64,000 nt of DNA from Trissonchulus latispiculum (Eukaryota; Nematoda; Enoplea; Enoplida; Ironidae). Under the pieces are notes generated by a model. It had not been told where the DNA came from. It did not search any database and saw only the letters and a program-made list of their open reading frames with translations. Within the stretch, counting starts at the first letter, position 1. Each line of letters starts with the position of its first letter. Both the position numbers and the translations under genes were made by a program. The stretch is from positions 1-64,000 of the forward strand of contig JASAND010013091.1 of assembly GCA_030248195.1 (NCBI GenBank). Reading direction: 5' to 3'. This document shows positions 14,226 through 24,761 of this stretch, one piece after another.

Positions 14226-14962
14226 CATAGGTGTACCACCTGTTTGCATAGGTGTGGCTGGCGAAAAAAGTGGGGGTTGGGATTCAGAAAAAAGTAGGGA
14301 GGGGGGTTTGGCGAAAGAGTGGTAGGGGGGGTCGCGAAAAGTCGATTTTGGGGGAGGGGTAAGAAAAATTTTCTAGGGGGGGTCGGTGAAACATTTCGAA
14401 AAAAGTCGGTTTTTTGTTAAAAAAATAAAAAATTTTCTCAATTTACAGCTATTTTTAACGATTTTTAGCTTAATTAAGCGAATTTTAGCAATTTTTAGCT
14501 AATTTTTGGAATTTTTTGGAAAAATTTCGAATTTTTAGCTAAAAATTTTCAAAAATTTAGGTACGGGTTTGAAAATTTTTAGGGGGGAGGGGTCTGAAAA
14601 AATCGATTTGGGGGAAAGGGTAGAAAAAATTTTTAGGGGGGGGTTGGCGACCCCTCCATTTGGGGGGAGGGGTCTCCCCCACCCCCCCCCCCCCCTAACA
14701 CACCTATGCCTGTTTGGGTTGGGGGGAGTAGAAGGTAATTTGGCTCGGGGGACCCCACCCAAATCCGAAATTTGGGGGGGAGGACCCCCCTAAACTGTAC
14801 CCAAGTTTTTTTAGCTAAAAATGCTCCTTTTTCGACGTACAGTACATTAAACGTACTCAAAAGCTTCTGTCAATAGTTTTCGTATGCGAAAATAGGGCTT
14901 GAAAATTGACAAATTTGTACTAAAATATGTCTAAATTAGCCCAGACTGTGGTTTATATAGTC
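14226..14962. mobile_element. B-family element interrupted by a nested insertion
   Basis: Starts CATAGGTGTACCACCTGTTTG and, after the nested element at 14247-14708, continues CCTGTTTGGGTTGGGG. This matches the uninterrupted copy at 24072-24630 through TAAACTGTACCCAAG and GCTTCTGTCAATAG. The right end is lost at an AAC-repeat near 14962. Confidence 0.8.
14247..14708. mobile_element. Nested non-autonomous hAT-like element A (462 bp)
   Basis: Ends CATAGGTGTG and CACACCTATG are inverted. The flanks are perfect 8-bp copies of CCTGTTTG (14239-14246 and 14709-14716). The related element at 24072 carries this site once, uninterrupted, so the filled and empty sites are both visible in the window. Interior is G-run rich and has no coding capacity. 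Confidence 0.92.
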
Positions 14963-15188
14963 AACAACAACAACAACAAACAACAAATTTTTTATTTCGG
15001 TCCAAGAAACAAGCTACATATATAAGTGACAACTCCGAACAAAACGACCGAAATGGGATTAGTGCATACAAAAACACTATCCCCTAGTACAGGCAAATAG
15101 ACACACAAAAACATCTTAGCTACATTTGAAATTTTATACATTATATACGTATACGTGCATTACATGCGTGCATTATAGGTATATCAAC

Positions 15189-15906
15189 CAAGGTTTTTTT
15201 AAATCGGACCTGCGTAAATTTTGCGTATTTTTGTTTTCGAGTGCGTATTTTTAATTTCGACTGCGTAAAATTACAAAAATCGCTTCTCAACGGTACAAAA
15301 GCTATAAACGCACTTAGCGTCGAATTAATGCTGTTTTTGAGAGTTTTAAACAACGTTAAGAATCTTAGCTCGAGTTTAAATTGCGTGCTCTCTCTGTGGT
15401 GTAAGAGTATGAATGAATAGGTGACGAAAAAATATAGATACGCAGGGGGTGTGATGGGCGCAGCCCCCAGACGTTGAAGAAAATTTTAAATTTCAGAGTA
15501 AATTTGCTCTTAAAACTTTGACTTCTTTGCCTTGAACAGTTTAACATTTATATAACTATTTAACAGTTGATTGAACACATATATACGATTTTAATTAATA
15601 TACTATATCAAATCAAATAGAAGGAAAAGCATCGCATGGTACAACGTGGGCTTAGGCACAAAGTATAATCAACTGTAGACGGAAGGAGAATCGAAGAGAT
15701 ATGCGGGGGGTCTGGGGGCGGAAGTCCCCCAGAAGAAGCCAGAGCCCAAACTACGGTAAATTGTCTCAAGAAATTAATTTAGAGCATTCTAGAAATTCCT
15801 ACTACCGAATTTTCGGCTGCGTATTTTGGTGCATATTTTTGTTTTTGACTGCGTATTTTTAAGCTCGACTGCGTAAATACGCAGTATTTTACGCAAGAAA
15901 ACCGTG
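15189..15906. mobile_element. Non-autonomous hAT-like element (718 bp)
   Basis: Perfect 8-bp duplication ATATCAAC (15181-15188 and 15907-15914). Ends CAAGGTTTTTTT and GAAAACCGTG are inverted. Subterminal CTGCGTATTTTT / CTGCGTAAA words repeat on both sides. Two GGGCGCAGCCCCC-like patches lie inside. No transposase. Confidence 0.9.
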
Positions 15907-15935
15907 ATATCAACAGATACTAAATATAGTTGTCC

Positions 15936-16830
15936 TTACACCCCAGCCCAACAACTTACGCATTTACGTAAAAAACTAGATAAATCTATTTTATCAATTT
16001 TTTGCTTAAAAATGGCAGGACTAGGAGCCTTAACTACATTTTCGGGGAGGCTATTCCAGATAGGTATTACCCTATTAGTAAAGAAGCATTTGCTACAATC
16101 CAAACGTGACTTTTTTGACTTCAACTTCAGTGAGTTTCCTCTGGTCCCCGCCTCAGAGGCAAAACTAAAGAATTCTGAGCTGCTAACTTTATCAATTTCA
16201 TAAATTATTTTATAAGTTTGAGCCAGATCCGCCTTTATTCTTCTAAGCTCCAGAGTTTCCATACCTGCTTCATTCAGCCTATGAGCAAAGAAGAGTTCAC
16301 CTAAGCTAGGAATACGCTTCGTGAACCGTCTCTGAACCGCTTCAATTCTGCGGATATCTCCCAACAAATAAGGAGACCAAACACATGAGTTGAATTCCAG
16401 GATCGGCCTAACATAAGTTTTGAACATGGATACCAAAAATTTTACATTTCTACAAGAAAAAGTTCTGAAAATTATACCTTATATGTTTTTATATCTTTTG
16501 AGCAGCTTTAGCGCAAATTTTCTCACAATGGACTGAAAATTTTAGATCTGCAGAAACAATGACACCTAGATCTTTTGCTGTGTCAACTTTTGGGATCACA
16601 GAACCATTTACCGCAAGCTCATCTAACAATAAGGGTGCCCCAATTTCGAGTAACAAACTCTTGTTCAAGGCAACAGAAAGTTGGTTTTGAGGTGCCCAAT
16701 TAAAAACATTTATATATGCAATCCAATTTAAGGAGGTCGAAATCAGCTTCAGTTCTACCAGCGAATGAATTTTTTTTGGATGAACCCAAACCACCCTTGA
16801 CTCGCGCAGGAGGAGGAGCAGTACCACCAC
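15936..16830 (-). pseudogene. 3' fragment of a non-LTR retrotransposon (post-RT region)
   Basis: Reading minus, the first piece (16489-16830) holds the end of an RT thumb-like region, ending with a KDLGVIVSADLKFS-type motif. After a frameshift, the second piece (15936-16436) begins with YVRPILEFNSCVW and continues with IEAVQRRFTKRI and LELRRIKADL, typical of the C-terminus of CR1/Jockey-type elements. The fragment is 5'-truncated and frameshifted. It is a different copy from the longer LINE to its right, which has lost this same region. It abuts the hAT-like element ending at 15906. Confidence 0.85.
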
Positions 16831-17284
16831 CCGGTCAGCTACAACACTGAATAAGATTATATCATAACCTTATTCAATGCTTCGCCGAGCCTCGCAGCTA
16901 AAAGCAGTCTGAGCATAAATCTTTTATTGGCGTCCAATTTATGTACACAACGTATACATACCTAGGACTATGTTAAGACAGACTAGTATATACTGTAAGA
17001 TCTATCACTATTATCATGTGCGTATTAAAAGGCTCTATGTGCTTTTATCCTGCGAGACCCCCGAAAAACTTTAATCGTCAGTCGGAACCGCAATGAAGCA
17101 TACCCCTAAAGCATAACGCCACACTGCCCGTGTGGCTCGAGCCACGTTCACAGGAGAGGGACGTCAGCCTAGGGATATCCTCCATACATAGATACACAGG
17201 TAGAGCTGAATACGAATCGGACGAAACAGTCAAAAACAAATAGATGATTTGGAGGGTGCATAGGAGCAGGACCCCTTCAGTGCA
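16831..17284. other. Non-coding interval between two LINE remnants
   Basis: No gene seen. Probably LINE 3' UTR/flank. It includes a GC-rich stem around CACTGCCCGTGTGGCTCGAGCCACG (short inverted words TGTGGCTCGAGCCACG, about 17129-17144). Confidence 0.5.
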
Positions 17285-17314
17285 CCCTTATAACAATTAA
17301 AAGATACATGACAT

Positions 17315-19685
17315 TCATTTAAGTGAATTACCTTTTAAGAACTTTTTAAAATCTATATTACGCAGTTTGTCGCTAAAAGTTTTACTGCATGAGCAAAGCT
17401 GTATCTCATGAGGTAAGGAATTCCATACCGGTACTATCCTATTCGAGAAAAAATTTGCGAATTTTTGTGTTTTGCAAAAAGGGCGAATTAATCTAAGTCC
17501 ACCTGAATTTCTTGTACCTGTATCTAGAGAGTACGCAAAAAAATCATCAAACCGTAGATCAATGTTACCGTATACAATTTTATGAGTTAAACTTAAATCA
17601 GCATGCAGTCTCCTTAACTGTAACGAAGGAATTTCAAGATACGCAAGACGTTGTTTATTAGTGTTATAAGTTATTTTAGTGTCGTCAGCAAAAATTTTCG
17701 AGTTACAGTGTGAAAGACTATCAGGCAAATCATTTATATACATGAGAAACAGAATAGGACCAAGTACACTCCCTTGCGGGACTCCACTAACAACTTCACC
17801 CATATCGGACAAGACATTATTAACCTTGACATATATACTGCGATCTGTGACATAGAAAACCCCTTATCCAGTTTAGTGCATTTCCTTTCACTCCAAAAGA
17901 TTCCACTTTGGACATAAGCTTGTCGTGAGACACAGAATCAAACGCTTTACTTATGTCAATGTAAATAACTTTCACCCCCATATTCCCATCTCTATAGCCG
18001 GTCCATGTACTTAAACACTCTAAGAGTTGGGTTTGAGTAGAACGTTTCGACATAAATCCATGCTGGTCTTTAGAAATTAGGTTATTCTGAAGCAAGTGCT
18101 GCAAGAGGTACTTTTTAACTATTTTTCCATTACTTTGCAGCAAATACTAGTAAGAGAAACATGCCTATAGTTCGCAGGCACGGCTCTTGATCCTTTACCT
18201 TTAAAAATTGGTACAACGTGAGCAATTAACCAGTCGTCCGGCAATACCCCCTCAACAAAAGATTGCTGAAATATGATTTGCAAGGGAATAGCGAGCTGAG
18301 TTTTGAACTTTTTCAAGAACTGGGATGGGATTTTATCCGGACCCGCAGCAGATTTATATTTCAAGGTGCCGATTGCATCAATAATATCTTTTCGTGAAAA
18401 AGTGATATTTACCAAGTCATTTTCTACTTGGTGAGACGCACACGCAATGGGTACACCATTGTCCCGAACGAAAACCGACTGGAACTGTGAATTTAATAAG
18501 TTAGCCTTAGTAGAGTCACACTCAGCTGAAATCCCCCCTTCCGATAGAACTGCTACCCCTTCAGGTAACGACAATTTACTTTTCACATAGTTATAGAAGC
18601 GCTTGCTGGATGGATATGTCAAAAATTTTGCTTCTCTCCTAGCACAGTATTCTTTTATAGCCTTATTGCACTTTTCACTGACATCCAGATAAGAGTTTTT
18701 GAGTGCAGGGTCAGCGGAGTATTTAACTTTCCTATGGAATTTTCTCTTTTTAAGCAGCAATCGCCTTACATGTTTAGGAAAATTCAGACTCTTTTATTTC
18801 TGAACAACTTTTTAGGCACGTTTTCATCAATGAGAGTCAAGCAAACACTTTTAAAAACTTCCCACTTCTCATTAACGGACGACGAGTGTCGAAATAACAT
18901 TGGCCAATTAGTTAGTTCCAGTTGCATCATTACATTTACATCATCAGCCCTCTCCCAGCACAAAACGCCAGTGTTATATAGCCGTATTTTTCGCAATACT
19001 CGCATTTACATGGGCAGAGAAATAAACAGTATTATGGTCACTATTACGTATATAGCTACCGGAGTTCTGACATCGACTCCAGATACCATGTGGGGGACAT
19101 TTTCGAACACCAAATCTAAAATAGCATCCATTCTAGTTGGCGAATTAACTTTTTGGAAAAATCCATTTTCTAGAAACGTATTTAAAAAAGCATCTTGAGA
19201 GAAGGTGTCAGTTGCTCGTGGGATTTCCCAATTTATACCAGGTAAATTGAAATCTCCTGACAACACTACAGGTACATTTCTAGAATTAAGATACTTCAAT
19301 ACACTTTCGAGAGGTTCTAGGCATTCTACATCGGTTACGGACGCACGATAAAAGGTTGAAAAATGCAAGATGGCTTCGAGTTTGATCCCGCAACTTCAAC
19401 TGCGATCCCTTCTAAATTTCCTAGATCAGGCAAATCTAGCTCTTTGCTTTTTAATTCATTTTTGACAAGAATGGCCACTCCACCGCCCCTTTTGTCACCT
19501 GCCCTGTTTTTTCGGTAAATACAATAGCTATCTTTACATAAAAAGAGACTATCAGGGCACTGCGAAGTCAGGCATGTTTCGGTTAGACAAATAATAGCAG
19601 GATAGTCATACTGCAAGCATACTTCAAAATGAAAATTAATGAATTTGTTACATATACTACGCATATTAGACAGTACAACTCTTAA
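17315..19685 (-). pseudogene. Endonuclease and reverse transcriptase part of the LINE
   Basis: The endonuclease starts at about 19685 with L-S-N-M-R-S and L-T-E-T motifs, then K-R-G-G-G-V-A-I, and in the next frame V-V-L-S-G-D-F-N-L-P-G. RT pieces follow: S-A-A-G-P-D-K-I-P, N-Y-R-H-V-S-L-T-S, Y-I-D-I-S-K-A-F-D-S-V, G-V-P-Q-G-S-V-L-G-P and F-A-D-D (17681-17692). There are breaks near 19368-19335, 19005 (in-frame stop), 18784-18760, 18143-18119 and 17820. After FADD, more than a hundred residues are missing relative to the family. Confidence 0.9.
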
Positions 19686-20260
19686 TTCATTACAAGAACT
19701 TATACTTGCATTAATATGATTGCAATTGTTCCTAACAGCTGGAGCAGCAGGCGGAATGGAAATCCAATCGGCCACCCTACCTTGGCCTACCCGTAAACGG
19801 AGGGGCGGAAACGCTGTCAAGTCAGGGCTGTAAGCAAGAGCTTGAGAATACGTCACATTCTGCATGGGAGGATCGGGCAAGAGATGGGGTCGGCGACGTG
19901 GAGAAACAGGATTGGCAATCGATTTGAGACTTTGAGCAGTTGTGCTTTCGTCAGCACAGCTGCCACGGAAGCTTCTGAAAGGACAAAACCGGCGCTTGTG
20001 TCCCGGATGTTGACACTGATGGCATATAACCTGACCAAAGTGCCGCAGCCGACAATTTCCAATCACGTGCCCCCTGACGCCGCAGTGAAAGCAAAGGGGA
20101 GCGGATGTCAGACCACGACTGGTTGGCACAGTACTCCTTCGCTTTCGTATAAAAGGTTTGCGAACCGGCTCCAGTGGAACTTCACCATCTCGAACTATCT
20201 GCACAGTTTCCCCCATATCTGCGATATCGTAGTTGCAATCATAATCAGACTCATGGCCCA

Positions 20261-20712
20261 CAAATTTTCTCAGATCCATGAGGATGCAACCGAGTTTGTT
20301 CTGTCCAGGAAAGATGGGTGACGCGAGAGTAGCGTCCTTGTGGAGTCCAGTGGTCCAGAATGCATGGCTGGATGGATAGGTGGAGTGAGCTAAGACGGCA
20401 TCACCCGACTTTCGCAGAGCGTCACGGTAGGATGCACACTGCTCCAGCTTAGCTTTTTGAATGTCCGTCATAAGTAGCACTTCATATGACATGTCGCGGT
20501 TCGGTACCGAGCGGCAGACTTTTGCCCAGTCTTTTAGCTGCCATTGGGCTGAAGCTCTTAAGCACTTTCTTGGCGAGTTCATCATATCCATAGAAAAGCA
20601 GCCTATTATATTGAAAGGCATGTTCCGCAGATTTGAACTGGACTCCATCAAACTGAAAATCAAAAATATAAAAACATGAAAGGGGATCTGTTGATCCAGA
20701 GAACGTGATCAC
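20261..20712 (-). pseudogene. NADAR (YbiA-like) domain inside the LINE ORF
   Basis: The N-terminal part (20712-20482) has the F-x-G-V-x-F-x-S-A-E-H-A-F-Q-Y segment characteristic of NADAR/YbiA proteins. After a frameshift the C-terminal part (down to 20261) has the K-L-x-Q...L-R-K-S-G-D-A-V-L helix and the G-Q-N-K-L-G-C-I-L-M-D-L-R ending that closes the family fold. The usual W-G-x-G loop reads W-T-T-G, so activity may have been lost or altered. NADAR proteins are known to hydrolyse N-glycosidic/ADP-ribose linkages. Zinc knuckles follow in the same frame. Confidence 0.8.
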
Positions 20713-20806
20713 TTTAGTACAAGCCCTGGAGGCGGGTCATGCGGGATTATCCTGAGCGGGAGAGGTTGAAGGGCAAGTTTGAGTGTCCATGGAAGCAGTA
20801 GGTGCA

Positions 20807-21079
20807 TCATCTGTCTGCACATAAATGACTGATGACGGCAGGGCTTCCGCCATTGGGTTGAGTCGGATCTTTGAGACACTCATCGCAAAGCCAAACCACA
20901 TTTAGCTTTACCAGTTTCTCGAAATGCTTAAAACGCTGGGGGATAAGCCCCACGCATCGAGTGTGGAAGCATTTCAAGCAGGAAAAACATGACACTTTAG
21001 GGTCCAATGTTCCAATGTCGAATCCACATTTGTTAGAACAATGAACTGGAGTATTTTCGGACTTAGCTGGCAGCATCAA
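20807..21079 (-). pseudogene. PHD-type zinc finger piece of the LINE ORF
   Basis: Ninety codons with the Cys4-His-Cys3 spacing of a PHD finger: C-x3-C, then C-x2-C-x4-H-x2-C, then W-x-C-x2-C. PHD fingers are known in the N-terminal region or ORF1 of some CR1-like retrotransposons, where they may read chromatin or help target integration. A stop separates it from the NADAR piece. A TCAA microsatellite lies immediately upstream (21077-21103). Confidence 0.75.
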
Positions 21080-21103
21080 TCAATCAGTCAATCAATCAAT
21101 CAA
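21077..21103. repeat. (TCAA)n microsatellite
   Basis: CAATCAATCAGTCAATCAAT-type tetranucleotide run at the 5' edge of the LINE. Confidence 0.85.
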
Positions 21104-21283
21104 TCGGTCCGGAGTCGTGATTACTTTCATTTAAGGGCTTGGATTGGGCAAGAAAGACTGGCTGGTACAACCGTAGGGGACATAGAGCATCCGGATCAAT
21201 ATGAAAATAATCACAGGATGCGCGAAGCTCAGAGATTAATCAAAGCAGGACTATCAACTTTCCTAGAACTGAATCAAATGGGT

Positions 21284-22440
21284 TAGTCAGGGGGGGGGAA
21301 ACATGAATAGGGAAGCAAGCCTCCAACTTTTTCTTCGTTTGGATTTGGATCGGTTTGAGTATACCGTTACGTACCGTGGGCAAATATATACCTATCCAAT
21401 CGTATATTCAAACTTCTCTTATACCTCTCTCAGCTTTGGCAGTAACAGGATTTGTCCATGTTTTTTTTTACCCGCGAATCGGGGAAAAAAACATGGTGCG
21501 GCGAAAAAACATGGCACGGATTTCTAGCAAGCAACCATTTAGAGTGGTTTCAAAGCGTTGTTTCAGCTGTTTTTAGCGTGCGAAACTACGTACCTAGGCA
21601 CCATTCTAGCGTCACAACAAGCTTAAAACCCGATTTTTTGGTCAAAATGCCAAATCCGCCGTACCTAACCTGTTTAGGCATGAAATCTGCTGGGAACTGG
21701 CCATAATATGCAGAATATCGCTAGAAATATAGAAGTTAGTTGTGTTAAAAATTGCAATATCAATATCCCATCATTTTTTAAGCCTTTTCAAAATTTTCAT
21801 TGTTACCATAGAAACTTATGAAACCTGGCATGTTGATGCTGCAAATCAAATTTTCGAGCTAGAAGCTTCAAAAATGCTCAAAGTTGGCATATTTTGAGTT
21901 TTTTAGCGGTTTTAAAGCATTCTCTTTCCTATAGAAGCATTAGTTACGCCTTCCTGAAGCATACGCAAAAATTTGAAAATTTGGTCACCATGTTTTCCCC
22001 GCTCTAGTTGACCCTATGTGGGGGAAAAACATGGTCAAATTTTTTTACTGGGTGCACGTAGGGGAAAATCACTATTGCCATGTGATATTGCAAGTCAAAT
22101 TATGCCCGCATGCAAATTTATAGTAGCCAAAGTTGGATGGTTGGTTAGATATATACTTGCAAACTTTCGAAAATCCTTAGCATTTTGGCCAATTTTGGGA
22201 GGTCAACTTTGGTCAAGTAACTTACAGAATCAAACTTAGAAACCAACCAGGTACTGTAGGGTATACTTCTAGACTTGCTCTTTCTAATGGGCTATACCAC
22301 AGGTGGACAAGGGGGGGAAAGGGGGGGAAATTTCCCCCCCCCCCTCGGCGAAGTCGCCCACAAGGGGTTGCGAAATTGCTGCCACAAGGGGTAAGAAAAT
22401 TGGCCACAAGGGGTAAGAAAATTGCCCAAAAAATAGGTTA
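21284..22440. mobile_element. Copy of the TAGTCAGGGG element, right end lost
   Basis: Begins TAGTCAGGGGGGGGG and matches 24972-26105 almost base for base (shared landmarks AACATGAATAGGGAAGCAAG, CCATGTTTTTTT, GGCGAAGTCGCCCACAAGGG). Homology stops at about 22440, so the right terminal repeat is missing. Small ORFs inside differ in length and frame between the two copies and are not considered coding. Confidence 0.85.
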
Positions 22441-22540
22441 GGATAATAGAATACCCAAAAAATACAGATAGCTTAGGACATGACAAACTATTATAGATAC
22501 CTACGTTTCGTATACTTATTACGATGTTACTATATATGTG

Positions 22541-23030
22541 GTTGCGCTGCAGTGGAGTGCTGCAGAAGTACAGCACGGGCTGTAACTAACTACAGAAAAC
22601 TTGCAATCGTCTGAAATTTTGCACACAAGTGCAGAATAGCATTGCAAATCGTGCATGAATTTCCCTCACTGGCAGTAAAGTTTGCATCTGGTTGCGCTGC
22701 AGTAGAGTGCTGCTGAAGTACAGCACGGCCTATAACTAGCTACAGATGGGTTGCAATCGTCCGAAATTTTGCACACAAGTGCGGCAGAGCATTGCAAATC
22801 GTGCCGTATGAGTTTCCTTCACTGACAGTAAAGTTTGCATCTGGTTGGGCTGCAGTCGAGTGCTGCTGAAGCACAGCACGGCCTATAACTAGCTACAGGA
22901 AAGTTGCAATCGTCCGAAATTTTGTATGCAAGTACGGAAGAGCATTGCAAATCGTGTTTTATGAGTTTCCTTCACTGACGTAAAGTTTGCATTTGGTTGC
23001 GCTGCAGTAGAGTGCTATATGCTATATACA
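22541..23030 (+). repeat. About 151-bp tandem repeat, 3.2 copies
   Basis: GTTGCGCTGCAG (or close variants) recurs at 22541, 22691, 22843 and 22995, giving periods of 150-152 bp. Each unit holds GAGTGCTGCTGAAGTACAGCACGG (an imperfect hairpin), TTGCAATCGTCCGAAATTTTG and GCATTGCAAATCGTG. No gene. Confidence 0.93.
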
Positions 23031-23228
23031 GTAACTAAAATTATTGCAGCCATGGATACTGGATGTTGGATTTGTCAAAATAGAGAAAAAGGAAGAACTT
23101 GGAACTTTTCAAGCTTCTTTGTTCTGTACTTTCGGTTGACTATTAATGATTGGCGGAATTTTTAAAGTTTCTTTCACACAGCTTTAACGTTTTTGCTATT
23201 TACTGAGAACCTTAAAAATGAAATAGGA

Positions 23229-23933
23229 CAAGAATAAAAATGCTCCGGTGGAGCATGAAAAATGCAATATGGGTGACATTTGGTTTTAAATGGACAGAGG
23301 ACTAGGTTTTAAAACGTTAATATGGGAGGGGCAGGTTGTAAATGCCATGAGGACTAGGTTAAAAGCGCACTAATATGGACCAGCTTCGCTGAACATCCCA
23401 TATTCGCGGTCACTCATGCTCCACTCCACATGACATACGAGTAAGATCTACATTCTTCAGCTTTCAAAGCAAGCGGGACGATTGTGAAATATTAAAGCTT
23501 ACGTATTCCAAATAAACAATACAGTTCTGGTAGAAAGGTGTTCAAGGTGTTTTTTCTGCAGTGTTAGCGCTTAATCTTTATTAAGATGATGCGGAAAGCA
23601 GTTGACATTATGGACGTGTATTATTAAGTTGTATAATAAGGAGCACGACCACAATATATACTTGCAGGCCATGCTGACAAAAGTCGTGCAATTTTCCAAA
23701 GAACTGCCAATAGCAACAGCAAGCAGCAGCCGATAGAAACTCTGGACAGTTTTCGCGAATATGGGTTGTTCAGCGAAGCTGGTCCATATTAGTGCGCTTT
23801 TAACCTAGTCCTCATGGCTTTTACAACCTGCCCCTCCCATATTAACGTTTTAAAACCTAGTCCTCTGTCCATTTACAACCTAATGTCACCCATATTGCAT
23901 TTTTCATGCTCCACCGGAGCATTTTTATTCTTG
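23229..23933. mobile_element. Foldback element with about 180-bp inverted arms
   Basis: The left arm (23229-23408, starting CAAGAATAAAAATGCTCCGG) and the right arm (23754-23933, ending CCGGAGCATTTTTATTCTTG) are near-perfect inverted copies. Each arm contains GCGCACTAATATGGACCAGC and GGACTAGGTT words. The 345-bp centre shows no coding capacity. No clear target duplication; the right flank is a TA microsatellite. Confidence 0.9.
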
Positions 23934-24071
23934 TATATATATATATATATACATCTCCATTTTATTTATTTAATCTTTTCAAAAGTTTGCATGACGGATT
24001 TTTTCCCATTTCAAAAGATTCTTCAACTTCTGGGGGGCTCTGCCCCCCAGACCCCCCCGTGTGCTTGTTGT

Positions 24072-24630
24072 CATGGGTGTACGACCTGTTTGGGTTGGGG
24101 TGAGTAGAAGGTCCAAATTTGGCTCGGGGGACCCCACCCAAGTCCGAAATTTGGGGGGGAGGACCCCCCCTAAACTGTACCCAAGTTTTTTTAGCTAAAA
24201 ATGCTCCTTTTTCGATGTACAGTACATTAAACGTACTGAAAAGCTTCTGTCAATAAAAGCTTCTGTCAATAGTTTTTATATGCGAAAATAAGGCTTGAAA
24301 ATTGACAAATTTGTACTAAAATATGCCTATATTAGCCCAGATTGTGGGTTATAATTGCGTATATTATCTTTTAATTGCTATAAATAACCATCTTTAGCTG
24401 TTTATAGGTGATTTATAGCCTATTTTTCAAATTTGTTTCAAAAATTTTCAGAAGTTGCAAAATTTTTTTTCAAAAATTTTGCATTTTTACTTGGTTTGGA
24501 CCCAATTTTAGGGGAGGAGAGGGGTTTGAGCTCGGCTTGGGGGGGGAGTAGTTGAGGTCGGGGAGGGGGGTCTGGCCTCTCCGTGGGGGGGATCTCACAG
24601 GGGGGTAAACTGTAGCCTGGTACACCTATG
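24072..24630. mobile_element. B-family non-autonomous hAT-like element (uninterrupted copy, 559 bp)
   Basis: Starts CATGGGTGTACGACC and ends CCTGGTACACCTATG, inverted ends. The flanks are CTTGTTGT (24064-24071) and CTTGTTTG (24631-24638), a decayed 8-bp duplication. This copy carries the single CCTGTTTG site into which element A inserted in the copy at 14226. Confidence 0.82.
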
Positions 24631-24761
24631 CTTGTTTGTGTCAATTCTCCATGCTTTGCTTCGCTCACGGGCTTTAGTTATTTTCCAATTGGCAAGTGAA
24701 CTAATCTTTCCCATACACAATATTATTTTTCTTTTAAAAATATTTTGTTCCTGGAAAAGGA

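Larger units (their letters stand above)
17285..21079 (-). pseudogene. Decayed non-LTR retrotransposon: PHD - NADAR - CCHC x2 - endonuclease - RT
   Basis: Reading minus, the coding remains follow the order PHD-type zinc finger (21079-20807), NADAR domain (20712-20261), two CCHC knuckles (20093-19986), AP-type endonuclease (about 19685-19010) and reverse transcriptase (about 18600-17650). Several frameshifts and stops separate the pieces, and a deletion joins the FADD motif region directly to the C-terminal tail, so it is inactive. The zinc knuckles and the endonuclease start are in one open frame, so the ancestor probably encoded a single long polyprotein. RT motifs (GVPQGSVLGPILF, FADD) place it near the CR1/Jockey group. 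I have not joined the broken pieces. Confidence 0.88.
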
